Below, one piece after another: positions 35,716 through 44,960 of a DNA stretch of 64,000 bases. The notes below the pieces were generated by a model, which had not been told where the DNA came from, made no database searches, and was given only the letters and a program-made list of their open reading frames with translations. Location of the stretch: the NCBI GenBank assembly GCA_035653615.1, contig DASRBN010000033.1, positions 1 through 64,000 of the forward strand, in the 5' to 3' direction. A program made the translations under genes and the position numbers. Source of the stretch: Ktedonobacteraceae bacterium. Its GTDB lineage: Bacteria; Chloroflexota; Ktedonobacteria; Ktedonobacterales; Ktedonobacteraceae. The stretch's first letter is position 1, and the number at the start of each line of letters is the position of its first letter.

Positions 35716-35744
35716 ATTATAGCATATTCTGAGTGGTAAAGCAA
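35716..35744 (-). promoter_or_regulatory. nusA promoter, TTGCTT-17-TATAAT
   Basis: Minus-strand TTGCTT (35739-35744) and perfect TATAAT (35716-35721) separated by 17 bases. It drives the long minus-strand array. Confidence 0.8.
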
Positions 35745-35872
35745 CCTTAACATAAGGCCAGGCAGGGCCATGAAAAGTCCTGTGAATGAGCGTGCATTTG
35801 CCCTTTTCTCGCGTAAGATTTTGACCTGGAATGACCAAACTTTTAAATGGCCCTGGGATTGGCTATTTCCGT

Positions 35873-35901
35873 TTGATTAGTTTGCCTTATTCTGGTAGAA
35901 T
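35873..35901 (+). promoter_or_regulatory. methyltransferase promoter, TTGATT-17-TAGAAT
   Basis: TTGATT (35873-35878) and TAGAAT (35896-35901) with a 17-base spacer, about 30 bases before the ATG. Confidence 0.6.
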
Positions 35902-35932
35902 TTGACAATCAACGGAAGGAGTGGTGTTAAGG

Positions 35933-37474
35933 ATGCTTCAGCAGGAGTTAGGAATAGTAGCTAAAAATACAAACAAGTTGCTCCAGGGAGATCAAGCAAT
36001 TCATAGTTGGTACAGATTTGTCCTTTCGTATCCTCCTCATCTTGTTCGTGATTATCTTCACCGATTTGGAGTGGATGCTTCACATATAGTCCTTGATCCG
36101 TTTTGTGGTACAGGGACTACGCTTGTTGAATGCAAAAAACTTGGAATAAAAAGTATAGGTATTGAAGCTCATCCTATGACTTGTTTTGCCTCGCGGGTGA
36201 AAACTGATTGGTCGCCCGCACCTGATGCTCTCTTAGCTCATGCTCGAAAGATTGCCAAAGCTGTTTCAACTGAATTAGAGCGAAGCGGATTAGAGAACTA
36301 TGGCTTATTTCAAGATCATTCTGCTGATTCGGAAATATCTCTAAAAACTCTTCCCCCTGATCAGGCTGGGCTAATTTTGAAAGACTCGATTAGTCCGCTT
36401 CCCCTACATAAAGTACTGATTCTCCTCGATTTTATCGAACAATTTCGAGATGCTTCTTTTTACGATCATGAACGCCTCGCTTTAGCGCAAGCGCTCGTCA
36501 CTTCTATAGGGAATTTACGATTTGGCCCTGAAGTAGGTCTAGGAGTAATTAAAAAAGATGCCAACGTGGTAAACGAATGGCTAAAAGTGGTTCAAGTGAT
36601 GACTGCTCATCTACAACAGATGCAGGGCAAGGATTTTGCTGAAAGCATTGTCTACAATGCAGATGCCAGACAGGTTAGTGAGTTAATTGCTCCCAATTCT
36701 ATAGATGTAGTGTTCACATCCCCTCCTTACCCCAATGAAAAAGACTATACACGAACAACCCGTTTAGAATCAGTACTGCTTGGCTTTTTACTCTCTAAGG
36801 GCGATTTGCGTAGAGTCAAACAAAATCTATTACGCTCAAACACTCGAAATGTTTTTGTTCATGATACGGATGATCGGTGGGCTCAAGAATTTCCAGAGAT
36901 TATGAGTCTTGCCGACCAAATAGAGAGGCGACGGATTGAACTTCAGAAGACATCTGGATTTGAAAGGCTTTATTCGCGGGTAACAAAGTTATTCTTTGGA
37001 GGTATGGCTCGCCATTTGTCAGGTTTGCGATCTCTTTTGCGACCGGGTGCTATGTTAGGCTATGTGGTAGGCGATCAGGCTTCTTATTTTCAGATAATGA
37101 TTCGTACAGGGCAGCTTCTTGCACGGATAGCAGAGTCGTTGGGTTACGAAGTCGTTAGTATCGATCCATTTCGTACAAGGGTGGCGACGGCTACCCAGTC
37201 TTTTCTTTCTGAAGAAGTCGTAGTCCTTCGTTGGCCTGGTTCAGAAGTTTCTCTGCATTATAAGGGAGTAGAGATGAGTGAATATCCTCAATATGATTCA
37301 AATTTGTTTGGAGAGAAGTTAGCGGAATCAAGGGAAAAATATATGGAAGATGTAGAAGAAATGGAAGATACAGGAGAGGAAGATGAGATTCCCTCCACTT
37401 CCAGGAAAAAGCAAGATACGAGGTACGGACAAATTGTAGAGTATATATTTTTTTCAGCATTATCAAGAAGGTGA
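35933..37474 (+). CDS. N4/N6-type DNA methyltransferase
   Basis: The protein transfers a methyl group from S-adenosylmethionine to cytosine N4 or adenine N6. Its 513 residues include the SAM-binding motif VLDPFCGTGTT (about 55-63) and the catalytic TSPPYPNEKDY (SPPY about 263-266), which follows motif I. The last residues (VEYIFFSALSRR) come from the wrong side of a T7 run at 37448-37454; reading on after loss of one T would join it to the next frame. AAGGAG precedes the ATG; two GTG codons slightly upstream are alternatives. The gene is AT-rich compared with all neighbours, a sign of transfer. Confidence 0.85.
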   Translation: MLQQELGIVAKNTNKLLQGDQAIHSWYRFVLSYPPHLVRDYLHRFGVDASHIVLDPFCGTGTTLVECKKLGIKSIGIEAHPMTCFASRVKTDWSPAPDALLAHARKIAKAVSTELERSGLENYGLFQDHSADSEISLKTLPPDQAGLILKDSISPLPLHKVLILLDFIEQFRDASFYDHERLALAQALVTSIGNLRFGPEVGLGVIKKDANVVNEWLKVVQVMTAHLQQMQGKDFAESIVYNADARQVSELIAPNSIDVVFTSPPYPNEKDYTRTTRLESVLLGFLLSKGDLRRVKQNLLRSNTRNVFVHDTDDRWAQEFPEIMSLADQIERRRIELQKTSGFERLYSRVTKLFFGGMARHLSGLRSLLRPGAMLGYVVGDQASYFQIMIRTGQLLARIAESLGYEVVSIDPFRTRVATATQSFLSEEVVVLRWPGSEVSLHYKGVEMSEYPQYDSNLFGEKLAESREKYMEDVEEMEDTGEEDEIPSTSRKKQDTRYGQIVEYIFFSALSRR

Positions 37475-38216
37475 CGAAAAGGTTGATTTTGGAAGAGAGG
37501 AAATTCATACAGCCGCCGATGCGCTGGGAGTTAAAAGAATTAAGAATTTAGGAGACCTCAATTATTCCTTCCGCTACCGGAATGTTCTTCCCCTTTCAGT
37601 TCGTAATAAAGCTCCTGAAGGGAAAGCATGGGTTATTCGCTCAACTGGTAGATCACAATATAGCTTTGTAGCGCTCGATGAGGAATTAGTGGATATTCAA
37701 CCTAAAAAGTCGCTGACTGAGACTAAGATAGCCGATGCGACTCCCGGGATCGTTTTGAAGTATACAAAACGAGATGAGCAGGCACTGCTAGCAAAGTTAC
37801 GCTATAATCGTTTAATAGATATATTTACCGGAGTAACTTGTTATTCCTTTCAAAACCATTTACGAACAACGGTACCAGGAATTGGACAGGTTGAGACAGA
37901 TGAAATTTATATAGGCGTCGATAAAAAAGGAGCACACTATGTCTTTCCGGTACAAGCAAAAGGTGGGAATGATAAGTTGGGAATAGTACAAATTGAGCAG
38001 GATTATGCCCTCTGTACTCATAGGTTTCCCCGGTATGTCAGGTGCCCCCCAATTGCTGCACAGTTTATAGCGGGTGATTTGATAGCCTTGTTTGAGTTTG
38101 AAAATACTGATCAGGGGATCAGGATAGCAAATGAGAGGCACTACCGGCTTGTTCCTCATCAGGATTTGAAGCCGTCGGATTTGGAGACTTACTCAACTCG
38201 TCCCTCGACGGATTAG
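37440..38216 (+). CDS. PD-(D/E)XK-like nuclease frame, no start codon, downstream of the methyltransferase
   Basis: A frame one base ahead of the methyltransferase is open from a TAG at 37437 to 38216. It gives about 258 residues, starting SIYFFQHYQEGDEKVDFG. It has no ATG, GTG or TTG before a GTG at 37689, so about 80 residues would be untranslated unless a frameshift at the T7 run fuses it to the methyltransferase. ETDEIYIGVDKKGAHYVFPV followed by QAK resembles the D...QxK active site of Mrr-type nucleases; IEQDYALCTHRF follows. Together they would be a one-chain restriction-modification enzyme, or a mutated one. Sequencing error is possible. Confidence 0.6.
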   Translation, partial: SIYFFQHYQEGDEKVDFGREEIHTAADALGVKRIKNLGDLNYSFRYRNVLPLSVRNKAPEGKAWVIRSTGRSQYSFVALDEELVDIQPKKSLTETKIADATPGIVLKYTKRDEQALLAKLRYNRLIDIFTGVTCYSFQNHLRTTVPGIGQVETDEIYIGVDKKGAHYVFPVQAKGGNDKLGIVQIEQDYALCTHRFPRYVRCPPIAAQFIAGDLIALFEFENTDQGIRIANERHYRLVPHQDLKPSDLETYSTRPSTD

Positions 38217-38424
38217 TAGATATTACAAGGTTTCTAGGTAGGTTACGGGTGAGTAATCAAACGTGGACGCCTATAAAAGTAGGCCGCTTGCCCACGACCG
38301 TTTCATTCGTTCCTCGGAGCAATCTCCCTACACTTCCCTCGTCCCTTATGTCATAATACATACAGACGGATAATAGCATCATCAGGCGTCCCGCAACTTG
38401 AATTTGTAGGAAAGGCAGGTTTGT

Positions 38425-39195
38425 ATGGGGCAATATGCACGAGATGAAGCCGCGCTGGACTATCACGAAGTGGACTACTACTACGACTCTCATGCGACGA
38501 CGGAAGATTTGATGGGGGAAACATCATATCATTCCGAACTCGCGGCTTATCTCAAGCACGTTTTGCGCTGGATGTATCGAGGGCAGGTATACGCAATCTA
38601 TGATAATCTCAACCATTATCAAACCCTTGACACAATGGAGTATCCCATTGCGCCTGATGTTGCGGTTATCAAGGGAGAGGTACAGCGTACGCGCAGGAGC
38701 TGGACGGTAGGTAAGACAGGCTCCGCTCCTCACGTGGTCTTTGAGATCGCCTCAAACGAGACCTGGCGTAATGATCTGCTGAAAAAGCCTCAAAAATATT
38801 ACAGTATGGGCGTAGAAGAGTATTATCTCTATGATCCAGAGACGCCTCAGCATCTTAAATACAAAGGCCGCCGCCTGGTCGGTTGGAAACGCAACCGCGA
38901 CAAGAAGATGATGGAGGAAATGCAGCCGGACGAGCAAGGCCGCCTCTGGAGCGAGCAACTACAAAGTTTCCTGATACCCGATGACGAGTATCTGCGCCTC
39001 TATGACGCTGATGGGCAGCGTCGCCTGACCGAGGCTGAAGCTCGCGAACAACACGAACGGGAACTTGAGCAAAAAACATGGTCGCTCGAACATAGAACTC
39101 GCTTGCTTGAGCAAAAAGCGCGCCAATCCGAGGAGAAAGCGCGTCTACTGGCAGAGAAATTGCGCTCGCTTGGCATCGATCCAGAAGAGATTTAG
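38425..39195 (+). CDS. Uma2-family PD-(D/E)XK endonuclease-like protein
   Basis: Uma2 (DUF820) proteins are restriction-endonuclease-fold proteins of unknown role, abundant in cyanobacteria and Chloroflexota. The 256-residue protein has YPIAPDVAVIKG (D of the active site), PHVVFEIASNET and KKPQKYYSMGVEEYYLYDP, matching the PD...ExxS...KxxxYxxxGVxEYW pattern. A charged coiled coil closes it (EAREQHERELEQKTWSLEHR). It lies just after the AT-rich methyltransferase/nuclease island. Confidence 0.9.
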   Translation: MGQYARDEAALDYHEVDYYYDSHATTEDLMGETSYHSELAAYLKHVLRWMYRGQVYAIYDNLNHYQTLDTMEYPIAPDVAVIKGEVQRTRRSWTVGKTGSAPHVVFEIASNETWRNDLLKKPQKYYSMGVEEYYLYDPETPQHLKYKGRRLVGWKRNRDKKMMEEMQPDEQGRLWSEQLQSFLIPDDEYLRLYDADGQRRLTEAEAREQHERELEQKTWSLEHRTRLLEQKARQSEEKARLLAEKLRSLGIDPEEI

Positions 39196-39217
39196 TACAT
39201 ACAAAAGGAGTCTATCA

Positions 39218-40360
39218 ATGGCTGTCGCACATATCGCCGAAGACGAACAGGCAATTATCGAAGCAATACACGAGATCGCTGTGGAGCGTGTGGCTCCCCG
39301 CGCCGCCGAAATCGACCATACAGGAGAGTATCCCTGGGATATGAAAGAACTACTGGCCCAGCAGGATATCCTGGCCATGCCGTTCCCGGTCGAATATGGC
39401 GGCATCGGAGCCAGCGAACTGGCGGTTTTGATGGCAATTGAGGAACTCTCCCGCCATTGTGCCACGACCGGCCTGATTCTGGCCGTGCAGCAGCTTGGCG
39501 CGCTGCCGATCATGTTGGCGGGCAATGAGGCACAGAAGCGCAAGTATTTGCCACCCCTGGCCAGCGGTGAGTGGCTTGCCGCCTTTGGACTGACCGAATC
39601 AGGCTCCGGTTCCGATGCCGGCGCTATGCAAACCATGGCCGTGCGCAAAGGCGATAAGTACATCCTCAATGGTTCCAAACGCTTTATTACCAATGGTGGT
39701 CTTGCCCAGGTGAACTCCGTCTTCGCCATTACTGACCGCGAGAAAGATACGCGCGGCATCAGCGCCTTCATTGTGGAGAAAGACTTCCCAGGCTTTTCCG
39801 TTGGTCGCATCGAGGATAAGATGGGCATTAAGGGATCGCAGACGGCAGAGTTGATCTTCACGGATTGCGAAGTACCCGCCGAAAATCTGCTGGGGCAGGA
39901 AGGCGATGGTTTCAAAATCGCCATGATGACGCTTGACCGCACGCGTCCCGGCATCGGTGCGCAGGCGCTCGGCATCGCCCAGGGAGCATTAGACCTGGCC
40001 GTTTCCTACTCCAAACAGCGCATCCAGTTTGGCAAACCCATCGCAGAAAACCAGGGCATTCAGTTCATGCTGGCGGATATGGCCACCAAGGTCGAAGCCG
40101 CGCGTTTGCTGGTCTACAATGCCGCGGAAATGATCGACCGCGGCGAAAAACACTTCAGTAAGTACTCGTCGATGGCCAAGATGTACGCCTCGGATATCGC
40201 CATGGAAGTGACCAACGATGCAATTCAAATCCTTGGCGGCTACGGGTATATGAAGGAATACCCGGCAGAGCGGATGATGCGCGATGCCAAAATCACCCAG
40301 ATTTATGAAGGGACGAACCAGATTCAACGCCTGGTGATCGCGCGTGATTTGTTAAGGTAG
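39218..40360 (+). CDS. acyl-CoA dehydrogenase
   Basis: This flavoenzyme oxidises acyl-CoA to enoyl-CoA and passes electrons to ETF. The 380-residue protein has AFGLTESGSGSDAGAM (flavin-binding) and QILGGYGYMKEYPAERMMRD; the glutamate of IYEGTNQIQRL is in the position of the catalytic base. An earlier in-frame ATG overlaps the Uma2 gene by 131 bases, while AAGGAG lies just before MAVAHIAED. The etfA/etfB/etfD genes that could take its electrons are 2.4-7 kb away. Chain-length preference cannot be read from the sequence. Confidence 0.95.
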   Translation: MAVAHIAEDEQAIIEAIHEIAVERVAPRAAEIDHTGEYPWDMKELLAQQDILAMPFPVEYGGIGASELAVLMAIEELSRHCATTGLILAVQQLGALPIMLAGNEAQKRKYLPPLASGEWLAAFGLTESGSGSDAGAMQTMAVRKGDKYILNGSKRFITNGGLAQVNSVFAITDREKDTRGISAFIVEKDFPGFSVGRIEDKMGIKGSQTAELIFTDCEVPAENLLGQEGDGFKIAMMTLDRTRPGIGAQALGIAQGALDLAVSYSKQRIQFGKPIAENQGIQFMLADMATKVEAARLLVYNAAEMIDRGEKHFSKYSSMAKMYASDIAMEVTNDAIQILGGYGYMKEYPAERMMRDAKITQIYEGTNQIQRLVIARDLLR

Positions 40361-40368
40361 GAAGAACT

Positions 40369-41316
40369 GTGCGTGAAATAACGATATTCAGTGGGTCTGC
40401 TCATATTGAACTCGCAAAAGAGATTTGTAAAAACCTGGATGTGCCGCTTTCTCCAAGCACCATCCGGCATTTCGGCAACGATTGCCTGTATGTACAACTG
40501 AATGCCAATTGTCGCGAGGCCGATGTCTTTCTCATTCAGCCGCTCGTTCCACCTGTACAGGAAAACCTGGTCGAACTGCTGTTCATGCTGGATGCGGCCA
40601 GGGGTGCTTCTGCCGCGCGCACAACGGCGGTCATTCCTTATTATGCCTATGCCCGCTCAGATAAAAAGGATGCCCCGCGCATCTCTATCGCGGGCCGCCT
40701 GGTCGCCGACCTGCTGGTAACAGCTGGGGCCAATCGTGTTTTGACCATGACGCTGCACTCGCCCCAGGTGCATGGCTTCTTCAGCGTCCCCACGGACAGC
40801 CTGAACGCGCTCAACGTGCTGGCAGGATACTTCCGTGGCCGCGACCTGGCGAACACCGTCGTCGTCTCCCCTGACCTGGGACGCGCCAAGACCGCTTCGC
40901 ATTTCGCGCGCATGCTCAGACTTCCAGTCGCGGCGGGTAGCAAGGAACGTCTCAGCGATGACAAGGTTGTGGTAGAGGCCATTGTCGGCGATGTCGAGGG
41001 CAAAAATGTGATCATCATCGACGACGAGATCGCCAACGGTACCACAATCATCGAGATTTTGAGGCGCCTGCGCGAGTTCCATATCGGTCGTGTCACCGTT
41101 GTTTGCACGCATGGCCTCTTTACCGGCAATGCTATTCAAAAACTGCGCGAACAGCCGGATATCGTAGAAATCGTCACTACCAATACCGTGCCGATACCGC
41201 CCGAAAAGCGCCTGCCCAATATGACCATCCTCTCCATTGCGCCTCTGATGGCCGAAACGATACGGCGCATTCACATTGGTGAATCCGTGAGTACATTGTT
41301 CGTGAATGCGGTGTGA
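40369..41316 (+). CDS. prs: ribose-phosphate pyrophosphokinase
   Basis: Prs makes PRPP from ribose 5-phosphate and ATP for nucleotide, histidine and tryptophan synthesis. The 315-residue protein has FSGSAHIELAKEI, IPYYAYARSDKKDAPRISIA (ATP-binding), LHSPQVHGFF, and the PRPP-binding loop VIIIDDEIANGTT, in which A-N replaces the usual T-G or S-G. Start is GTG, eight bases after the acyl-CoA dehydrogenase stop. The product links to the pentose phosphate genes at 13-19 kb by substrate only. Confidence 0.93.
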   Translation: MREITIFSGSAHIELAKEICKNLDVPLSPSTIRHFGNDCLYVQLNANCREADVFLIQPLVPPVQENLVELLFMLDAARGASAARTTAVIPYYAYARSDKKDAPRISIAGRLVADLLVTAGANRVLTMTLHSPQVHGFFSVPTDSLNALNVLAGYFRGRDLANTVVVSPDLGRAKTASHFARMLRLPVAAGSKERLSDDKVVVEAIVGDVEGKNVIIIDDEIANGTTIIEILRRLREFHIGRVTVVCTHGLFTGNAIQKLREQPDIVEIVTTNTVPIPPEKRLPNMTILSIAPLMAETIRRIHIGESVSTLFVNAV

Positions 41317-41499
41317 GCAACTATCGTGCAGAGGAATGAACATACTATTCCACAACGCTTCTGCTTCCTCTGCATATTTCTTTTATATGCATGCAGGCTG
41401 TACAATATAGTCGAATCTCCTATTGACAGACCGGCACTCCATTCATACACTTCAAATCAGGCGAGCGTTGTTTATTTCCTTTCAGCCAAAGGAGAACCA

Positions 41500-41991
41500 A
41501 TGATGAAGAAACTCCTCGTTCTCACAGCATCAATCTCACTCGTAGTAGGTGTCATTATAGGTATGTTCTTGAGCTTGCGTACCGGCTCAACGGTCAGCGC
41601 TAATAGCGGGCAAACGATCCATGTTGTCGAGCATGCCATCACCGATACTGTGCAACACTTTCATCCACCCCATGATTCGCTCGGCGACGTGTTAGCTTTC
41701 CACAATCCTGTCTTCGATGCTCAGGACAAGAAACAGGTCGGCGAGGATAATGGTCAGTGCATTCGTACCGTAGTCAAGGGTAAGAAGGAATGGGAGTGTT
41801 TCTGGACAGTCTTCCTCGCGCAGGGCCAGATCACGGTCGAGGGGCCATACTATGACGATGGTACCGATTCGACACTGGCAATCACAGGTGGCACAGGTGC
41901 CTTTATGGAAGCGAAAGGGCAGATGTTACTGCACGCCACGGGCAATCCTCCCGGCTCCGAATACGACTTTATCTACATGCTGGCAGACTAG
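41500..41991 (+). CDS. secreted allene oxide cyclase/dirigent-like barrel protein
   Basis: The 163-residue protein has an N-terminal signal or anchor (KKLLVLTASISLVVGVII). The mature part resembles AOC-like beta-barrel proteins: LGDVLAFHNPVFD, then GQITVEGPYYDDGTDSTLAI, then GGTGAFMEAKGQM. Such barrels in bacteria have no proven role. AGGAG five bases before the first ATG of the MM pair picks the start. An open frame runs 58 codons upstream but has no ribosome-binding site. It forms its own unit, ended by the hairpin at 42028-42064. Confidence 0.8.
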   Translation: MMKKLLVLTASISLVVGVIIGMFLSLRTGSTVSANSGQTIHVVEHAITDTVQHFHPPHDSLGDVLAFHNPVFDAQDKKQVGEDNGQCIRTVVKGKKEWECFWTVFLAQGQITVEGPYYDDGTDSTLAITGGTGAFMEAKGQMLLHATGNPPGSEYDFIYMLAD

Positions 41992-42027
41992 AGGATTCCT
42001 AAATAGAGGGTAAAGCAGCATCTGAGG

Positions 42028-42064
42028 ATGAAAGGGCAACAAACTTACCAGATCGCCCTTTCAT
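42028..42064. terminator. bidirectional terminator-like hairpin
   Basis: ATGAAAGGGC (42028-42037) pairs with GCCCTTTCAT (42055-42064), between the plus-strand barrel gene and the convergent Uma2 pseudogene. Confidence 0.65.
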
Positions 42065-42069
42065 TGCAT

Positions 42070-42674
42070 TTACTTTTTGGGGAAAAACTGCTCAACGTGT
42101 ACTGTCAGTCCCGCTACAATCTGTGAGGGTAGCGTTGCCTGTCCGCGAAAGACGCCGAGCGAATGGTATTCGCCACCCTCTAAGATCAATACTTCAACCG
42201 AGCGGGTTCCGGGATCGACGATCCAATATTCGATCACGCCTGCTTGCGTATAGGCATAATATTTTTTGTTGCGGTCTTGAATTGCTGTAATGGGTGATGA
42301 AACTTCGACGACAAGGTCAGGCGCACCGGCAATGTATGAATCCTGGACCTTCGCCAGCCCAGCATTCAATATGACGAAAACATCGGGTTGAACGACTGTG
42401 TTGGGCGATAACATGACATCGGTAGGCGCCTCTAGCACCAATCCAGGCCGGTATCTTCAATACAGGTACATAGGTAACGATAGATGCGCCCTGCAATTCT
42501 CTGGTGCGGTATGCTTGGCGAAGGCGTCATATACAGGACTCCATTCACAATTTCGTATCGCTTCCCATCGTCAGGCAAGGCAGCATAGTGATTATAGGTC
42601 CACTGTCCTTGTCTGGAGCCTGGGACCCAGTCAGCAGGAGTGACTACCGCCAGTCTATCGCTTGTTGTTGTCAT
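42070..42674 (-). pseudogene. Uma2-family nuclease gene broken by a frameshift
   Basis: The first part (from 42674: MTTTSDRLAVVTPADWVPGS ... YLCTCIEDTGLDWC) and the second (from about 42441: VLEAPTDVMLSPNTVVQPDV ... HVEQFFPKK) are adjacent parts of one Uma2 protein in different frames. Reading GLVLEAPTDV after EDTGL needs a one-base change near 42435-42445. The active-site region (QPDVFVIL, DLVVEVSS, KKYYAYTQAGVIEYWIVDP) is in the second part. Both parts look conserved, so the break is recent or a sequence error. Confidence 0.85.
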
Positions 42675-42742
42675 ACCAATCCTGCCTTTCAGCTAATGGG
42701 ATGCGTATCGCCAGTAGGAGCAAAAGGCTCAGCTACATGGCT

Positions 42743-42760
42743 ATGCTACCTTTGTAGCAT
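42743..42760 (+). terminator. small hairpin between etfD and the Uma2 pseudogene
   Basis: ATGCTAC pairs with GTAGCAT around CTTT, followed on the plus strand by ATTTTCG. It lies 44 bases downstream of the etfD stop; on the minus strand the T-run is missing, so its role is unclear. Confidence 0.35.
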
Positions 42761-42803
42761 ATTTTCGTTTGTCTGCCAACCCCCTTGAGCATAGGATTAC
42801 GTA

Positions 42804-44939
42804 CTATCCAGCCTCTATTGCCCTTGCGACGATCTCGGAGATATCCTCGACCTGCAGCTTCTCTTCGGCCTCTACGCCTTTCACGCCATCGTCGAACATC
42901 GTAATGCAGAACGGACAGGCCGCGGCCAGCACTTCCGCACCCGTACTTAGCGCCTCGTTCACGCGCGTTTGATTGATGCGCTTGCCGATGCGCTCCTCCA
43001 TCCAGGCGCGCCCGCCTCCTCCACCGCAGCAGAAGCTCTTGTTACGATTGCGTGCCATCTCGCTGATACCGTTTGAGTTGAGAACGGTCAGCACGCGGCG
43101 CGGCTCCTCGTAGATATCGTTGTAGCGCCCGATGTAACAGGGATCATGGTAGGTCAGTTTGCGTTGATCGAAGCCTTCGGGCAACTTGATTTTTCCGCCG
43201 GTCAGCAATTGGTCGATAAAGACCGTATGATGCACAACCTCATAATCGCCGCCCAGCTGGGGGTACTCGTTCTTTATAGTATTGAAGCAGTGCGGGCAGG
43301 CCGTAATAATCGTGCGATGCTTGAGCGTTGGGCCTGCTGTGTCGCTGCCGGGCGCGTGTCCATTCTGCCCATTGCCGGAATTCCCTGAGAGATTGAATCC
43401 ATAGCCGTTTAGCGTCTCAATGTTTTGCTGCGCCATCATCTGCCACAAATACTCGTTACCAATACGCCTGGCGGGATCGCCCGTACACGATTCTTCGGGG
43501 CCGAGAATGGCAAAGTTCACTTTCGCGGCTTGCAGTATTTTGACGACGGCCGTAGCCACGCGCTGGTTGCGCCTGTCGAACGAGCCCATGCAGCCAACCC
43601 AGTACAACACGTCAGCTTCGGGATTCTCCGCCATCAGCGGCACGCCCAATCCTTCGGCCCAGTCCGCCCGTTTATCGTTGCTGATTTCCCATGGGTTCGC
43701 GTTGCGCTCGATATTGTTGAAGAGCGGCGTTACCTCGGTCGGAAATTCGCTCTCCTCCATCACCAGGTGACGGCGCATATCGACGATCTTCGGCACGTGT
43801 TCAATCGAGACCGGGCAGATCTCCATGCAGGCGCGGCAGGTAGTGCAGGCCCACAGAGCGTCATTGGTAATAATGCCGCCAACCATCGGCTCGTGATGAG
43901 CGGCTTTCTCTTTCGCCGTCTCATCAAGCGGCACTCCGGCTACCCCCAATTTTGACCACAGCGTATTTTCACCAAGAATCTCCGCGCTCCGCACAAACAG
44001 CGCCTCTTTGACGCCCAGGACGATTTCCTTCGGGAAAAGCGGCTTATCTGTATTTGTGGCGGGACAGACGGTATTACAGCGCCCGCATTCGGTGCAGGCA
44101 TAGCCGTCAAGCAGCTGCTTCCACGTGAATTGCTCTGCTTTTGAGACGCCGTAGTCCTCGCGCTCCTCTAAATTCTCCATCAAGGGCAGCGCGCCCTTCG
44201 GTTTGTAGTTGCGGAAGAAGACGTTGAAAGGCGTTGCCATCAGGTGCAGGTGCTTGGAACGCGGCAGATAGGTCAGGAAATAGAGAACGGTCAGAATATG
44301 CGCCCACCAGAAGAAACGATACAGGATAGTAGTATCACGCGTGCCCAGTCCGCTGAACCACGGTCCGATCCACGAACCGATCAGCGTCCATGCGGCCCCA
44401 TTGCTCGCGGCATACTCGAATCCCTCCAGCAGGGACAGGGTCACAATGACGAGCAGGATCAATCCCAGGATGATAAAACCGTCCCATGGCCCATGCAGAA
44501 AGCTTCTCAGTTGCCTCGGACGCACCACGGCACGCCGGAAAGCGAACACGATCAAAGCAACCGCTACCAGAATCACGAAAATATCCAGCACGATACTGAA
44601 TGCGCGATTACCACCGAGTACAGGTAGCGAGGCGTTGAACGCTCCAAGCATCAAGTTAAGCAGCCCGAACTGGATGATGACGAAGCCCCAGAAAGTAAAG
44701 AAGTGTGCGAGGCCGGGGATGGGGTCGCGCAGCACGCCTTGCTGCCCAAGCACCGTCAGGAAGAATTCGCCGATGCGATCATCGATATGATCGGTGCGAT
44801 CCTCAGGCCGCGCCTTTGCCAGCAAAGCGACTAATCTGCCCGCTCGAATACCAAATATGATAAGTGCCCCGATGAATACGAGTACAAATATCGCGGCACC
44901 GACCCAGCCCCCGGTTGGCGATATGACAGGGGGAGTCAT
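42804..44939 (-). CDS. etfD: membrane iron-sulfur oxidoreductase, EtfD-like (ETF:quinone)
   Basis: EtfD proteins take electrons from EtfAB and pass them to membrane quinone. The 711-residue protein (numbers from this start) has about six membrane helices in residues 9-228 (NarI-like), two 4Fe-4S motifs CTECGRCNTVCPA (about 282-294) and CTTCRACMEICPV (about 365-377), and two CCG domains (VGCMGSFDRRN near 448; DPCYIGR near 599; CCGGGGGRAW near 637). GGAGG eight bases before MTPPVISP lies inside the first codons of an earlier ATG, so this start is preferred. etfA and etfB follow on the same strand upstream. Confidence 0.93.
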   Translation of the reverse strand: MTPPVISPTGGWVGAAIFVLVFIGALIIFGIRAGRLVALLAKARPEDRTDHIDDRIGEFFLTVLGQQGVLRDPIPGLAHFFTFWGFVIIQFGLLNLMLGAFNASLPVLGGNRAFSIVLDIFVILVAVALIVFAFRRAVVRPRQLRSFLHGPWDGFIILGLILLVIVTLSLLEGFEYAASNGAAWTLIGSWIGPWFSGLGTRDTTILYRFFWWAHILTVLYFLTYLPRSKHLHLMATPFNVFFRNYKPKGALPLMENLEEREDYGVSKAEQFTWKQLLDGYACTECGRCNTVCPATNTDKPLFPKEIVLGVKEALFVRSAEILGENTLWSKLGVAGVPLDETAKEKAAHHEPMVGGIITNDALWACTTCRACMEICPVSIEHVPKIVDMRRHLVMEESEFPTEVTPLFNNIERNANPWEISNDKRADWAEGLGVPLMAENPEADVLYWVGCMGSFDRRNQRVATAVVKILQAAKVNFAILGPEESCTGDPARRIGNEYLWQMMAQQNIETLNGYGFNLSGNSGNGQNGHAPGSDTAGPTLKHRTIITACPHCFNTIKNEYPQLGGDYEVVHHTVFIDQLLTGGKIKLPEGFDQRKLTYHDPCYIGRYNDIYEEPRRVLTVLNSNGISEMARNRNKSFCCGGGGGRAWMEERIGKRINQTRVNEALSTGAEVLAAACPFCITMFDDGVKGVEAEEKLQVEDISEIVARAIEAG

Positions 44940-44960
44940 AACATGAACCTCCATTTCTGA

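Larger units (their letters stand above)
35518..35932. other. divergent region of nusA and the methyltransferase
   Basis: It holds the nusA leader of about 190 bases with one hairpin, the nusA promoter (minus) and the methyltransferase promoter (plus). No further gene is supported. Confidence 0.6.
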
